A stretch of 64,000 bases of DNA from PCRC01 sp040384665 (GCA_040384665.1 JAZKIY010000014.1:1-64000), one strand, 5' to 3'; shown: positions 19,257 to 28,406, counted from the first letter of the stretch. The notes: generated from the letters alone by a model not told the origin. Numbers and translations are program-made.

Positions 19257-20345
19257 ATGGCAACCCCTGAGCAACTCCTGACCGCCCTGCAGGCCGTCGT
19301 CGACCCCAACACGGGCAAAGATTTTGTCAGCACCAAAGCCCTGAAGAACCTGCAAATCACCGACGGCGACGTGTCGTTCGACGTGGTGCTGGGCTACCCC
19401 GCCAAAAGCCAGATGCCAGCGCTGCGCAAGGCCTTGGTGGCCGCCGCCAAGGGCGTGGCGGGGGTGGGCAATGTCTCGGTCAATATCAGCATGCAGGTGG
19501 TACCGCACGCGGTGCAGCGCGGTGTGCAGCTGCTGCCCAAGGTGAAAAACATCATCGCGGTGGCGTCGGGCAAGGGCGGCGTGGGCAAAAGCACCACCGC
19601 CGTCAACCTGGCGTTGGCGCTGGCGTCTGAAGGCGCCAGTGTGGGCCTGCTGGATGCCGACATCTACGGCCCCAGCGTGCCGATGATGATGGGCGTTGAA
19701 GGCCGGCCCGAGAGCGAAGACGGTCAGACCATGGAGCCGCTGGAAAACTACGGTGTGCAGGTCATGTCGATTGGTTTTCTGGTGGCAAAAGACGAAGCCA
19801 TGGTCTGGCGTGGCCCGATGGCCACCCAGGCGCTGGAGCAGCTGCTGCGCCAGACCAACTGGAAAGACCTCGATTACCTGATTGTGGACATGCCCCCCGG
19901 GACCGGCGACATCCAGCTCACGCTCAGCCAACGGGTGCCCATGACCGGCGCGGTGATCGTCACCACGCCGCAGGACATTGCGCTGCTGGACGCGAAAAAA
20001 GGCATCAAGATGTTCGAAAAAGTGGGTGTGCCCATCCTCGGCATCGTCGAGAACATGGCGGTGCACGTGTGCACCAACTGCGGCCATGTGGAACACATTT
20101 TTGGCGCCGACGGCGGCAAGAACATGGCCGCCGAGTACAACATGGCCTACCTGGGCGCGTTGCCTCTGAACATGCAGATCCGGGTGCAGGCCGACAGCGG
20201 CATGCCCACCGTGGTGGCCGACCCGGAAGGTGAAGTGGCCGCGATTTACAAGGCGGTGGCGCGGCAGGTGGCCATCACCGTGGCGGCCAAGGCGAAAGAC
20301 TTTTCGAACAAGTTCCCGTCGATCAAGATTTCCAAGGACACTTGA
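19257..20345 (+). CDS. apbC: Iron-sulfur cluster carrier ATPase ApbC/Mrp
   Basis: This Mrp/NBP35-type P-loop ATPase binds and transfers [4Fe-4S] clusters. The 362-residue protein has an N-terminal MIP18-like (DUF59) domain of about 90 residues, then the deviant Walker A VASGKGGVGKSTTAVNLA with two lysines, DADIYGPSVP, DMPPGTGDIQL, and the C-terminal CTNCGHVEHIF, whose CxxC binds the cluster at the dimer interface. Its position upstream of a block of more than ten iron-sulfur proteins is suggestive, but it is also commonly paired with metG in proteobacteria. The LysR gene follows after 21 nt on the same strand. Confidence 0.95.
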   Translation: MATPEQLLTALQAVVDPNTGKDFVSTKALKNLQITDGDVSFDVVLGYPAKSQMPALRKALVAAAKGVAGVGNVSVNISMQVVPHAVQRGVQLLPKVKNIIAVASGKGGVGKSTTAVNLALALASEGASVGLLDADIYGPSVPMMMGVEGRPESEDGQTMEPLENYGVQVMSIGFLVAKDEAMVWRGPMATQALEQLLRQTNWKDLDYLIVDMPPGTGDIQLTLSQRVPMTGAVIVTTPQDIALLDAKKGIKMFEKVGVPILGIVENMAVHVCTNCGHVEHIFGADGGKNMAAEYNMAYLGALPLNMQIRVQADSGMPTVVADPEGEVAAIYKAVARQVAITVAAKAKDFSNKFPSIKISKDT

Positions 20346-20366
20346 AAATATGGCCTTGTCAGCGCC

Positions 20367-21311
20367 ATGAACCTGCTCGCCTCGCTCCGCTACCTGGTGG
20401 CCCTGGACGAGCACAAGCATTTCAGCCGCGCCGCACTGGCCTGCCACATCACGCAGCCGGCGTTGTCCAATGCCTTGCGGGCGCTGGAAGAGGAGTTTGG
20501 CACCTCCATCGTCAAGCGCGGCCGCAGCTTTGCCGGCTTCACGCCAGAGGGGGAACGCATCCTGGCCAGCGCCCAGCGCATGCTGCACGAGCACGAGTTG
20601 CTGCAGCAGGAGCTCAACAGCGCCGCTGGCCGGCCCCAAGGCACATTGACGCTGGGGGCCGTGCCCACCGCCATGCCGATTGCCGCGCGTTTTGTCGCCA
20701 TGCTGCAGGCGCGCCACCCCGGCATCACGCCGGTGCTGCGCTCGATGAGTTCTCCGGAAATCGAGGTCGGTCTGGAGAGCCTGTCGGTCGACATCGGGCT
20801 GGGCTACACCGACCGGGTCAGCCAGCGCGGCATCAAGCTCACGGCCATTGCACAGTACACCGAGCGCTATTTCCTGCTGCGCCGTACCGCCCAGCCGGCC
20901 GCCGCTGGCCTGCAGATGGGGGCGCCCATGTCATGGGTTGAAGCGTCGGCGCTGCCGCTGTCCATGCTGACCCCCGAGATGCACAACCGCACCATCATCG
21001 ACAGCGCCTTTGCCATGGCCGGGGTGGAGGTCAAACCGGCCATTCAGACCAATTCCATTCTCACGCTGGGCCTGAGCGTGGTGGCCGGTGCGGTCTGCAG
21101 CGTGCTGCCCGGCGCGCTGGTGGGCGTGATGCGTGGCTACCGCGAGCTGGAGGCGCTGCCGCTGGTGCACCCCGAAGTGCTGACGCCCATCGGCTTCATG
21201 ATTGCCATCAATGACCGGCCCTCGCGCACGCTGGAAGCCGCCATCGAGCTGGCCAATGATGTTATTTGGCAACAGCAGGCAGAGGCCCACAGCGGGGCTC
21301 TGACACTATGA
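20367..21311 (+). CDS. LysR-type transcriptional regulator of the formate dehydrogenase block (FdsR-like)
   Basis: The 314-residue protein has an N-terminal winged HTH (HFSRAALACHITQPALSNALRALEEEFG) followed by the LysR co-inducer domain (GTLTLGAVPTAMPIAARFVAML... ). It lies 124 nt upstream of the OFA transporter and the NAD-linked formate dehydrogenase genes. The Cupriavidus fds operon also has a LysR regulator beside it, so control of this block by formate is a fair inference. A CATACA-N9-TGTATG inverted repeat just after its stop codon is a candidate binding site. The effector is unknown, and apbC co-transcription is possible given the 21-nt gap. Confidence 0.85.
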   Translation: MNLLASLRYLVALDEHKHFSRAALACHITQPALSNALRALEEEFGTSIVKRGRSFAGFTPEGERILASAQRMLHEHELLQQELNSAAGRPQGTLTLGAVPTAMPIAARFVAMLQARHPGITPVLRSMSSPEIEVGLESLSVDIGLGYTDRVSQRGIKLTAIAQYTERYFLLRRTAQPAAAGLQMGAPMSWVEASALPLSMLTPEMHNRTIIDSAFAMAGVEVKPAIQTNSILTLGLSVVAGAVCSVLPGALVGVMRGYRELEALPLVHPEVLTPIGFMIAINDRPSRTLEAAIELANDVIWQQQAEAHSGALTL

Positions 21312-21320
21312 AAAAGCCTG

Positions 21321-21341
21321 CATACATTTCCTGTTTGTATG
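21321..21341. promoter_or_regulatory. Candidate LysR operator before the OFA-fds genes
   Basis: A 6/6 inverted repeat, CATACA-N9-TGTATG, lies 10 nt after the LysR stop and 95 nt before the OFA transporter ATG. LysR proteins typically bind dyads with a T-N11-A core of this size. No other dyad of similar quality is visible in the 124-nt gap. A strong ribosome binding site AAGGAG (21424-21429) precedes the transporter start. Confidence 0.45.
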
Positions 21342-21435
21342 GTGGCATGTCCGGAATGAATTTGACCCGCTGAGCCATCGTCTCCCACACTTCGCAGCGC
21401 TCAACACATGAGCGCAAAAGAACAAGGAGACACGC

Positions 21436-23112
21436 ATGTCATCAGTCATGGGCGGGCACCCGTCCTCTGCATCCACGGCCCCCGGTTTGCTGGACAAGGA
21501 ACGCATCATCGCCGGCCCCGGTTTCAACCGCTGGCTGGTACCCCCGGCAGCGCTGGCCATCCACCTGTGCATCGGCATGGCCTACGGCTTCTCGGTGTTC
21601 TGGCTGCCGCTGTCCAAGGCGCTGGGCATCAAGGACGCCATCAAGTGCGGCCCCGATGTGGGCTTCTTTGCAGAACTGTTCACCACCACTTGCGACTGGA
21701 AAATCTCCACGCTGGGCTGGATGTACACCTTGTTCTTTGTGCTGCTGGGCATCTCGGCTGCCACCTGGGGCGGCTGGCTGGAACGTGCCGGCCCACGCAA
21801 GGCCGGTGTGGTGTCGGCCGTTTGCTGGTGTGGCGGCATGCTGATCTCGGCGTTGGGCATCCATTTGCACCAGTTCTGGCTGATGCTGCTGGGCTCGGGC
21901 GTGATTGGTGGCATTGGCCTGGGGCTGGGCTACATCTCGCCGGTGTCGACGCTGATCAAGTGGTTCCCTGACCGGCGCGGCATGGCCACCGGCATGGCGA
22001 TCATGGGTTTTGGCGGCGGCGCCATGATCGGCTCGCCGCTGGCGGCCGACCTGATGAAGTACTTTGCCACCCCCACCGACGTGGGTGTGATGCAGACCTT
22101 TGTGGTGATGGCGCTGGTTTATTTCGTCTTCATGATGGCCGGTGCCTTTGGCTACCGCGTGCCCGAGACCGGCTGGAAACCGGCTGGCTGGACGCCACCG
22201 CCTGCGCAGACCAGCAACACCATGATCACCAAGCGCCATGTGCATGTGAAGCGCGTTTGGGGCATTCCCCAGTTCTGGCTGATCTGGATGGTGCTGTGCA
22301 TGAACGTGAGTGCCGGCATCGGCGTGATCGGCATGGCCTCGCCGATGCTGCAAGAGGTGTTTGGGGGCTCGCTGATTGGCGTCAGCCAGAAGTTTGGCGA
22401 GCTTGACAAGGCGCAACTGGCGGCCATTGCCACGGTGGCAGCCGGCTTTACCGCGCTGCTGAGCCTGTTCAACATTGGCGGGCGTTTCTTCTGGGCCAGC
22501 ATCTCTGATTTGCTGGGCCGCAAGATGACCTACATTGTGTTCTTCGTGCTCGGCGGTGTGCTGTACTTCAGCGTGCCCGGCAGCGCCGCGGCCGGCAGCA
22601 TTTTGCTGTTCGTTGGTGCCTTCTGCGTGATTCTTTCGATGTACGGCGGCGGCTTTGCCACCGTGCCGGCCTACCTGGCCGACATCTTCGGCACGCAGAT
22701 GGTGGGCGCCATCCACGGCCGCCTGCTCACGGCCTGGGCCACGGCCGGCATTCTGGGCCCGGTGGTGGTGAACTACATGCGCGAGTACCAGCTCAGCCTG
22801 GGCCTGCCGCGCGAGCAGGTCTACAACCAGACCATGTACATCCTGGTGGGCATGCTGGTGGTGGGCCTGATCTGCAACCTGATGGTGCGCCCGCTGGCCG
22901 ACAAGTGGTTCATGACCGATGCCGAACTGGCCGAGGAAAAACGCCTGGCGCACGAGCGCATGGTGGCCTCGGAAGTGGGCACCAGCAGTGGCGCGGCCAA
23001 CGACAGCCGGGTGAGCCCGGTGGTGGTCGCGCTGGCCTGGCTGGCAGTGGGCATTCCGCTGTGCTGGGGTGTGTACCGCACGCTGCTGAGCGTGGCGAAA
23101 TTTTTCAGCTGA
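21436..23112 (+). CDS. OFA-family MFS transporter (oxalate/formate type)
   Basis: The 558-residue inner-membrane protein has about 12 hydrophobic helices in the major facilitator pattern. Examples are AIHLCIGMAYGFSVFWLPLSKALG, GWLERAGPRKAGVVSAVCWCGGM, WFPDRRGMATGMAIMGFGGGAMIGSPLA, GRFFWASISDLLGRK and GTQMVGAIHGRLLTAWATAGILGPVVVNY. These are the motifs of the OFA group that includes OxlT. The loop between helices 1 and 2 carries an extra Cys-containing segment (KCGPDVGFFAELFTTTCDW). Located directly before the formate dehydrogenase genes, it most likely imports formate or exchanges oxalate for formate. The substrate is inferred from context. Confidence 0.88.
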   Translation: MSSVMGGHPSSASTAPGLLDKERIIAGPGFNRWLVPPAALAIHLCIGMAYGFSVFWLPLSKALGIKDAIKCGPDVGFFAELFTTTCDWKISTLGWMYTLFFVLLGISAATWGGWLERAGPRKAGVVSAVCWCGGMLISALGIHLHQFWLMLLGSGVIGGIGLGLGYISPVSTLIKWFPDRRGMATGMAIMGFGGGAMIGSPLAADLMKYFATPTDVGVMQTFVVMALVYFVFMMAGAFGYRVPETGWKPAGWTPPPAQTSNTMITKRHVHVKRVWGIPQFWLIWMVLCMNVSAGIGVIGMASPMLQEVFGGSLIGVSQKFGELDKAQLAAIATVAAGFTALLSLFNIGGRFFWASISDLLGRKMTYIVFFVLGGVLYFSVPGSAAAGSILLFVGAFCVILSMYGGGFATVPAYLADIFGTQMVGAIHGRLLTAWATAGILGPVVVNYMREYQLSLGLPREQVYNQTMYILVGMLVVGLICNLMVRPLADKWFMTDAELAEEKRLAHERMVASEVGTSSGAANDSRVSPVVVALAWLAVGIPLCWGVYRTLLSVAKFFS

Positions 23113-23142
23113 CAACTTCCTGGCCCACGATTCCCTGAAAGC

Positions 23143-24942
23143 ATGAACGACATCACCGACATCCACCAGGTCAAGACCGTTGCCCTGGCCACCGCCGACG
23201 AGATGCGCGAACGCATCCGGCGCCAAAGCAAACGCAAGGGCCGCCAGCCCGATGCGGTGTCGGTGGCCGAAGTGCGTGCGCTCGTGGGCGAGGCGCCACA
23301 CCGGCGTGACCTCCTGATCGAGCACCTGCACAAGCTCAACGACGCCTGGCGTGGCCTGCACAACCGGCATTTGGTGGCGCTGGCGGTCGAGATGAACATC
23401 CCGATGGCCGAGGTGTACGAAGTCGCCACCTTCTACCACCACTTCGAGGTGCTGGAAGACAACGCGCAGGGCCCCGGCCTGACGGTGCGGGTGTGCGACG
23501 GCCTGTCGTGCCAGCTCGCCGGGGCAGACGACTTGCTGGCCCGGCTGCCGGCCTTGCTGGGCGCGGGCGAGGTGCCAGGCGGCATCCGTGTGGTGGCGGC
23601 GCCGTGCATCGGCCGCTGCGAGCAGGCCCCTGCGGTGGCCGTGGGGCAGCACGCGGTGGCCTGCGCGACCCTTGACACGGTGGTTTCAGCATCAAAATGG
23701 CCGCAAGCCATAGTGAAACCTGACGATTCAGCTATCAATTTTGATCCGTCCAGCCTGGCGGAGCAGGGCGTTTCCCCGTCGCCCAACCCCGCTGCGGTGG
23801 GCTACGACGCCTACCGCGCCCATGGCGGCTACGCGCTCGCCGCTGCGGTGGTGAATGGCGAGGAAGCCGCTGAAGCCATCGTCAAGGCGATGGAAGATTC
23901 TGGCCTGCGTGGCCTGGGCGGTGCCGGTTTTCCGGCGGGGCGCAAATGGCGCATCGTGCGCGAGCAGCCGGCGCCAAAGCTGATGGCAGTCAACATCGAC
24001 GAAGGCGAGCCCGGCACCTTCAAGGACCGCACCTACCTGGAACGCGACCCGCACCGCTTTCTGGAGGGCATGTTGATCGCGGCGCAGGTCGTGGGTGTCG
24101 AGGCCTGCTACATCTACCTGCGCGACGAGTACCACGCCTGCCGCGCGCTGCTCGAACAGGCCATCGCCCACCTGCAGGCCGACCCGCCATGCCCGCTGCC
24201 AAGAATCGAACTGCGGCGCGGCGCCGGTGCCTACATCTGCGGCGAAGAGTCGGCCATGATCGAAAGCATCGAAGGCAAGCGCGGCGAGCCCCGCATGCGG
24301 CCGCCCTACATCGCGCAGGTTGGCCTCTTTGGCCGGCCCACGCTGGAGCACAACTTCGAGACGCTGTACTGGGTGCGCGACATCGTGGAAAAAGGCCCGC
24401 AGTGGTTCAGCGGCTTTGGCCGCCATGGCCGCAAGGGCCTGCGCAGCTTCAGCGTCAGCGGGCGGGTCAAATCGCCGGGTGTGAAGCTGGCGCCGGCCGG
24501 CATCACGCTGCAGGAACTGGTGGACGGGTACTGCGGCGGCATGGCCGAAGGCCACGCACTCTATGCCTACCTGCCCGGTGGCGCTTCGGGCGGCATTTTG
24601 CCGGCCAGCATGGCCAACATCCCGCTCGACTTTGACACGCTGCAACCGCACGGCTGCTTCATCGGCTCGGCCGCCGTGATTGTGCTGGGCAACCACGACA
24701 AAGCCCGCGATGCGGCGCTGAACATGATGCGGTTTTTCGAGCACGAAAGCTGCGGCCAGTGCACGCCATGCCGGGTTGGCACCGGCAAGGCCGCCACTCT
24801 GATGCAAAGCGCGCAGTGGGACAACGCGCTGCTGGAAGACCTGAACCAGGTGATGGTGGACGCGTCCATTTGTGGCCTCGGCCAGGCCGCGCCCAACCCG
24901 GTCCGCTGTGTCCAGAAATACTTTTCCCACGAGATTGGCTGA
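23143..24942 (+). CDS. fdsGB: Fused NAD-linked formate dehydrogenase gamma-beta subunit (FdsG-FdsB)
   Basis: This is the diaphorase part of the soluble formate dehydrogenase, passing electrons from FdsA to NAD+. Residues 1 to about 175 are NuoE/FdsG-like, with AEVYEVATFYHHFE and a [2Fe-2S] set CDGLSC...PCIGRC. Residues from about 225 to 599 are NuoF/FdsB-like: GRGLGGAGFPAGRKW-type FMN/NAD site, NIDEGEPGTFKDRTYLE, RRGAGAYICGEESAMIESIEG, an SLBB region, and the cluster motif ESCGQCTPCR. FdsG and FdsB are separate in Cupriavidus and Rhodobacter; here they form one 599-residue chain without the extra N-terminal domain of separate FdsB. The linker (residues 181-200) is encoded by a dispersed repeat. 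Stop and fdsA start are 3 nt apart. Confidence 0.93.
   Translation: MNDITDIHQVKTVALATADEMRERIRRQSKRKGRQPDAVSVAEVRALVGEAPHRRDLLIEHLHKLNDAWRGLHNRHLVALAVEMNIPMAEVYEVATFYHHFEVLEDNAQGPGLTVRVCDGLSCQLAGADDLLARLPALLGAGEVPGGIRVVAAPCIGRCEQAPAVAVGQHAVACATLDTVVSASKWPQAIVKPDDSAINFDPSSLAEQGVSPSPNPAAVGYDAYRAHGGYALAAAVVNGEEAAEAIVKAMEDSGLRGLGGAGFPAGRKWRIVREQPAPKLMAVNIDEGEPGTFKDRTYLERDPHRFLEGMLIAAQVVGVEACYIYLRDEYHACRALLEQAIAHLQADPPCPLPRIELRRGAGAYICGEESAMIESIEGKRGEPRMRPPYIAQVGLFGRPTLEHNFETLYWVRDIVEKGPQWFSGFGRHGRKGLRSFSVSGRVKSPGVKLAPAGITLQELVDGYCGGMAEGHALYAYLPGGASGGILPASMANIPLDFDTLQPHGCFIGSAAVIVLGNHDKARDAALNMMRFFEHESCGQCTPCRVGTGKAATLMQSAQWDNALLEDLNQVMVDASICGLGQAAPNPVRCVQKYFSHEIG
23684..23742 (-). repeat. Dispersed short repeat, copy F, inside the fdsGB linker
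   Basis: Read on the minus strand, this segment shows ATAGCTGAATCG, then AGGTTTCACTA, GGCTTGCGGCC and ATTTTGAT. It aligns along its length with intergenic copies C and D (GATAGCTGAATCGC, TCCACTAAGGCT, GGGCCGATTTGATGA in copy C). It is read in frame, antisense to the repeat's usual reading, and encodes residues 181-200 of the FdsGB fusion between the two domains. Confidence 0.7.
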
Positions 24943-24945
24943 AGC

Positions 24946-27816
24946 ATGAACGCGCCATTCAAACTCACCGAAGTCCTGCCGCAAACCGTCGCGTTCACGC
25001 TCGACGGCCAGCCGGTAGAGGCCTACGCCCACGAAACCATTTTGCAGGCCGCCAAGCGGCACGGCACCGACATTCCGCACCTTTGCTACAAGGAAGGCTA
25101 CCGGCCCGACGGCAACTGCCGCGCCTGCGTCGTGGAGGTCAAGGGCGAGCGCACGCTGGCCCCCAGCTGCTGCCGCAACGCCACCGCCGGTATGGAGGTG
25201 CAGACCGCCAGCCCGCGCGCCGTCAAGAGCCAGCAGATGGTGCTGGAGATGCTGCTGTCCGACATGCCGGACGTGGGCTACAAGTGGGCCGATGGCGACG
25301 CCACACAGCAGCATGGCGAGCTGAGTGCATGGGCCGCCCGGCTGGACGTGACGGTGCGTCCGGCCTTGAAGGCCCTGCGCCGCGAACAACCCCAGGCCGA
25401 CATCTCGCACCCCGCGATGGCGGTGAACCTCGACGCCTGCATCCAGTGCAACCGCTGCGTGCGCGCCTGCCGCGAAGAGCAGGTCAACGACGTGATCGGT
25501 TATGCCAAGCGCGGTTCGCACAGCGAGATCGTGTTCGACCTCGGCGACGCCATGGGCGACTCCACCTGCGTGGCCTGCGGCGAATGTGTGCAGGCCTGCC
25601 CCACCGGCGCGCTGATGCCCAAAACGCAGATCGGCTCGCAGGTCGTTGACAAGAAGGTCGATTCGGTCTGCCCGTTCTGCGGCGTCGGCTGCCTGCTGAC
25701 ATACAACGTCAAGGACAACAAAATCGTCAGCGTCGACGGCCGCGACGGCCCGGCCAACCACTCGCGGCTGTGCGTGAAAGGCCGCTTCGGGTTTGACTAC
25801 GCACACAGCCCGCAGCGGCTGACCAAGCCGCTGATCCGCAAGGCCGGTGTGGCCAAAGACCCCGAGGCATTGCAGCACCTGAATCGGAACACGGCCGACT
25901 GGTCCGAAGTGTTCCGTGAAGCGACCTGGGAAGAAGCGCTGGCCTTCTCTGCGGGCAGCCTGAAAGCTCTGCGCGACACCCACGGCAAGAAAGCGCTGGC
26001 CGGCTTCGGTTCGGCCAAGGGCAGCAACGAAGAGGCCTACCTGTTCCAGAAGCTGGTGCGCACCGGCTTTGGCAGCAACAACGTCGACCACTGCACGCGG
26101 CTGTGCCATGCGTCCAGCGTCGCAGCCCTGCTGGAGGGCGTGGGCTCCGGCGCGGTGAGCAACCAGGTCAGCGATGTAGAGCATGCGGGGCTGATTCTGG
26201 TGATCGGCTCCAACCCCACCGCCAACCACCCGGTGGCCGCCACCTGGATGAAGAACGCGGCGAAGAACGGCACAAAAATCGTGCTGGCCGACCCGCGTAT
26301 TACCGACATTGGCCGGCACGCCTGGCGCACGCTGCAGTTCAAGGCCGACAGCGACGTGGCCATGCTCAATGCGCTGATCTACACCGTGATCGACGAGGGC
26401 CTGGTGGACAGCGACTTCGTTGCAAAGCGCGCCAGCAACTTCGAGGCCTTGAAAGAAAACGTCAAGGGCTACAGCCCTGAGCTGATGGCGCCGATCTGTG
26501 GCATTCCGGCTGCCACGCTGCGCGAAGTGGCACGCGAATTCGCCACCACCAAGGCGGCGATGATTTTGTGGGGCATGGGCATCAGCCAGCACGTGCACGG
26601 CACCGACAACGCACGCTGCCTGATTGCGCTGTGCACCGTCACCGGCCAGATCGGCAAGCCGGGTTCGGGCCTGCACCCATTGCGCGGCCAGAACAACGTG
26701 CAGGGGGCCAGCGACGCTGGCTTGATACCGATGATGTTCCCCAACTACCAGCGCGTCACCAACAAGGCGGCGCACGACTGGTTCGAGAATTTCTGGGGCA
26801 CCACGCTGGACGACCAGCCCGGCTACACCGTGGTCGAGATCATGCACAAGGCCTTGGCGCCCGACAGCGACCCGCACAAGGTGCGCGGCATGTACATCAT
26901 GGGCGAAAACCCCGCGATGAGCGACCCCGACCTGAACCACGCGCGCCATGCACTGGCCAGCCTGCAGCACATGGTGGTGCAGGACATCTTCATGACCGAA
27001 ACCGCCTGGCTCGCCGATGTGGTGCTGCCCGCCACTGCGTGGCCCGAGAAGACCGGCACGGTCAGCAACACCGACCGCATGGTGCAACTCGGCAAGCGCG
27101 CGCTGGACGCACCGGGCGATGCCAAGCCTGATTTGTGGATCATCCAGCAGATCGCCAACCGCATGGGTTTGCCCTGGAACTACCAAGGCGAAGAAAACGG
27201 CGTGGCCGCCGTTTACGACGAAATGCGCCAGGCCATGCACGCCGCCATCAACGGCATCACCTGGGAGCGGCTGGAACGCGAATCCAGCGTGACCTACCCC
27301 TGCCTGAGCGCCGAAGACCCCGGCCAGCCCATCGTTTTCATCAACAGTTTTGCCACCGACGACGGCAAGGTGCACCTGGTGCCCGCCGACATCATTCCCG
27401 CCAACGAACGGCCCGACGCCGCGTACCCCTTTGTGCTGATCACGGGGCGCCAGCTCGAACACTGGCACACCGGCAGCATGACGCGCCGCGCCAGCGTGCT
27501 GGACGCGATCGAGCCCATGGCCACCGCGTCGATGAACGGCGGCGACATTGCCGCCTTGGGCCTGCAACCCGGCGACGTCGTCACGGTGCAGTCGCGGCGG
27601 GGTGCGGTGGCACTGCACCTGCGGCGCGACGACGGCACGCCCACCGGCGCGGTGTTCATCCCCTTTGCCTACTACGAGGCCGCCGCCAACCTGATGACCA
27701 ACGCCGCACTCGACCCGTTCGGCAAGATCCCCGAGTTCAAGTACTGCGCGGTGGCCATTCGTGGCGGTGGCGAGGTGGCCAAGGTACCGGGCTACGGGAC
27801 GACCCTGTCCCACTGA
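24946..27816 (+). CDS. fdsA: NAD-linked formate dehydrogenase catalytic subunit FdsA
   Basis: FdsA oxidises formate to CO2 at a molybdenum bis-MGD centre in the cytoplasm. The 956-residue protein starts with a [2Fe-2S] domain (HLCYKEGYRPDGNCRACVVE), a His-type cluster region, and two [4Fe-4S] motifs (CIQCNRCVRACREEQ, CVACGECVQACPTGA). A further [4Fe-4S] motif at the start of the molybdopterin domain is CPFCGVGCLLTYNV. The Mo ligand is Cys387, followed by His388 in HCTRLCHASSV, so no selenocysteine is used. The fold continues through GSNPTANHP, MGISQHVHGTDNAR and a C-terminal cap with LITGRQLEHWHTGSMTRR. No fdsD gene follows, unlike in Cupriavidus. DUF3305 starts 29 nt downstream. Confidence 0.96.
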   Translation: MNAPFKLTEVLPQTVAFTLDGQPVEAYAHETILQAAKRHGTDIPHLCYKEGYRPDGNCRACVVEVKGERTLAPSCCRNATAGMEVQTASPRAVKSQQMVLEMLLSDMPDVGYKWADGDATQQHGELSAWAARLDVTVRPALKALRREQPQADISHPAMAVNLDACIQCNRCVRACREEQVNDVIGYAKRGSHSEIVFDLGDAMGDSTCVACGECVQACPTGALMPKTQIGSQVVDKKVDSVCPFCGVGCLLTYNVKDNKIVSVDGRDGPANHSRLCVKGRFGFDYAHSPQRLTKPLIRKAGVAKDPEALQHLNRNTADWSEVFREATWEEALAFSAGSLKALRDTHGKKALAGFGSAKGSNEEAYLFQKLVRTGFGSNNVDHCTRLCHASSVAALLEGVGSGAVSNQVSDVEHAGLILVIGSNPTANHPVAATWMKNAAKNGTKIVLADPRITDIGRHAWRTLQFKADSDVAMLNALIYTVIDEGLVDSDFVAKRASNFEALKENVKGYSPELMAPICGIPAATLREVAREFATTKAAMILWGMGISQHVHGTDNARCLIALCTVTGQIGKPGSGLHPLRGQNNVQGASDAGLIPMMFPNYQRVTNKAAHDWFENFWGTTLDDQPGYTVVEIMHKALAPDSDPHKVRGMYIMGENPAMSDPDLNHARHALASLQHMVVQDIFMTETAWLADVVLPATAWPEKTGTVSNTDRMVQLGKRALDAPGDAKPDLWIIQQIANRMGLPWNYQGEENGVAAVYDEMRQAMHAAINGITWERLERESSVTYPCLSAEDPGQPIVFINSFATDDGKVHLVPADIIPANERPDAAYPFVLITGRQLEHWHTGSMTRRASVLDAIEPMATASMNGGDIAALGLQPGDVVTVQSRRGAVALHLRRDDGTPTGAVFIPFAYYEAAANLMTNAALDPFGKIPEFKYCAVAIRGGGEVAKVPGYGTTLSH

Positions 27817-27845
27817 GGGGGTCGGGTCCGGTACAGTGGTGGGCC

Positions 27846-28406
27846 ATGTCCACCACCCGTCCCGCCATCAACGTCGCCGTTGTGATGCGCAAAACGCGCG
27901 TTGAAGGCGCGATGAGCCGCTGGCAAACCTGGTGCTGGGGCCTGGCCGACGTGATCCGGCACGACGATGGCTTTGGCACGGCGCCCCGCATGCTCTACAA
28001 AAATGAGAGTGAAGAACGCTGGCTGTACCCCGGCTTCACCGTGGAACTGTTCCGCGACGCCGCCGAAGGCTATTACCTCAACGCCACCTCGCCCCAGCCT
28101 GGCTGGTTTGTGATGTGGCGCATGGAAGAAGAGCCCGGCCTCAGCGGCGAGTGCCAGCCCTTGCCCCAGGTGGTCACCCTCAGCTACCACGACGCTGGCC
28201 GCTGGCTGGATGCGCAGGAGTCGGTGGAGCAGGTGGCCGCGTCGGCCGAGATTGTGGAATGGCTCAGCAGCTTTGTGGACGCCCATTACGAACCCGACCC
28301 CAAACGCCGCAAGCGGCCAGAGAGCTTCCGGCCACTGACCGACCGTTTCGGCAACCCGGCGTCCATCAGCACCGGCAAAAAGTATGGCGGTGGCCCAGGT
28401 GGATGA
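27846..28406 (+). CDS. DUF3305 protein of the formate dehydrogenase maturation set
   Basis: The 186-residue soluble protein contains INVAVVMRKTRVEGAMSRWQTWCWGLADV, then LYPGFTVELFRDAAEGYYLNATSPQPGWFVMWRMEEE and a positively charged tail. This fits DUF3305, known almost only from gene clusters for periplasmic formate dehydrogenases, for example in Shewanella. Its biochemical role is not established. ATG 27846 follows the fdsA stop by 29 nt, where a CCACTG/CAGTGG hairpin might form. The last 23 nt overlap the DUF3306 gene. A role in maturation or membrane targeting is inferred from conserved neighbourhood only. Confidence 0.82.
   Translation: MSTTRPAINVAVVMRKTRVEGAMSRWQTWCWGLADVIRHDDGFGTAPRMLYKNESEERWLYPGFTVELFRDAAEGYYLNATSPQPGWFVMWRMEEEPGLSGECQPLPQVVTLSYHDAGRWLDAQESVEQVAASAEIVEWLSSFVDAHYEPDPKRRKRPESFRPLTDRFGNPASISTGKKYGGGPGG

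Noticed and set aside
23728..27813. A 1361-codon open frame on the minus strand opposite fdsGB-fdsA
   Set aside because: It is the antisense shadow of high-GC genes with strong third-position bias. Its translation is rich in His, Arg, Gly and Ala without any recognisable domain.
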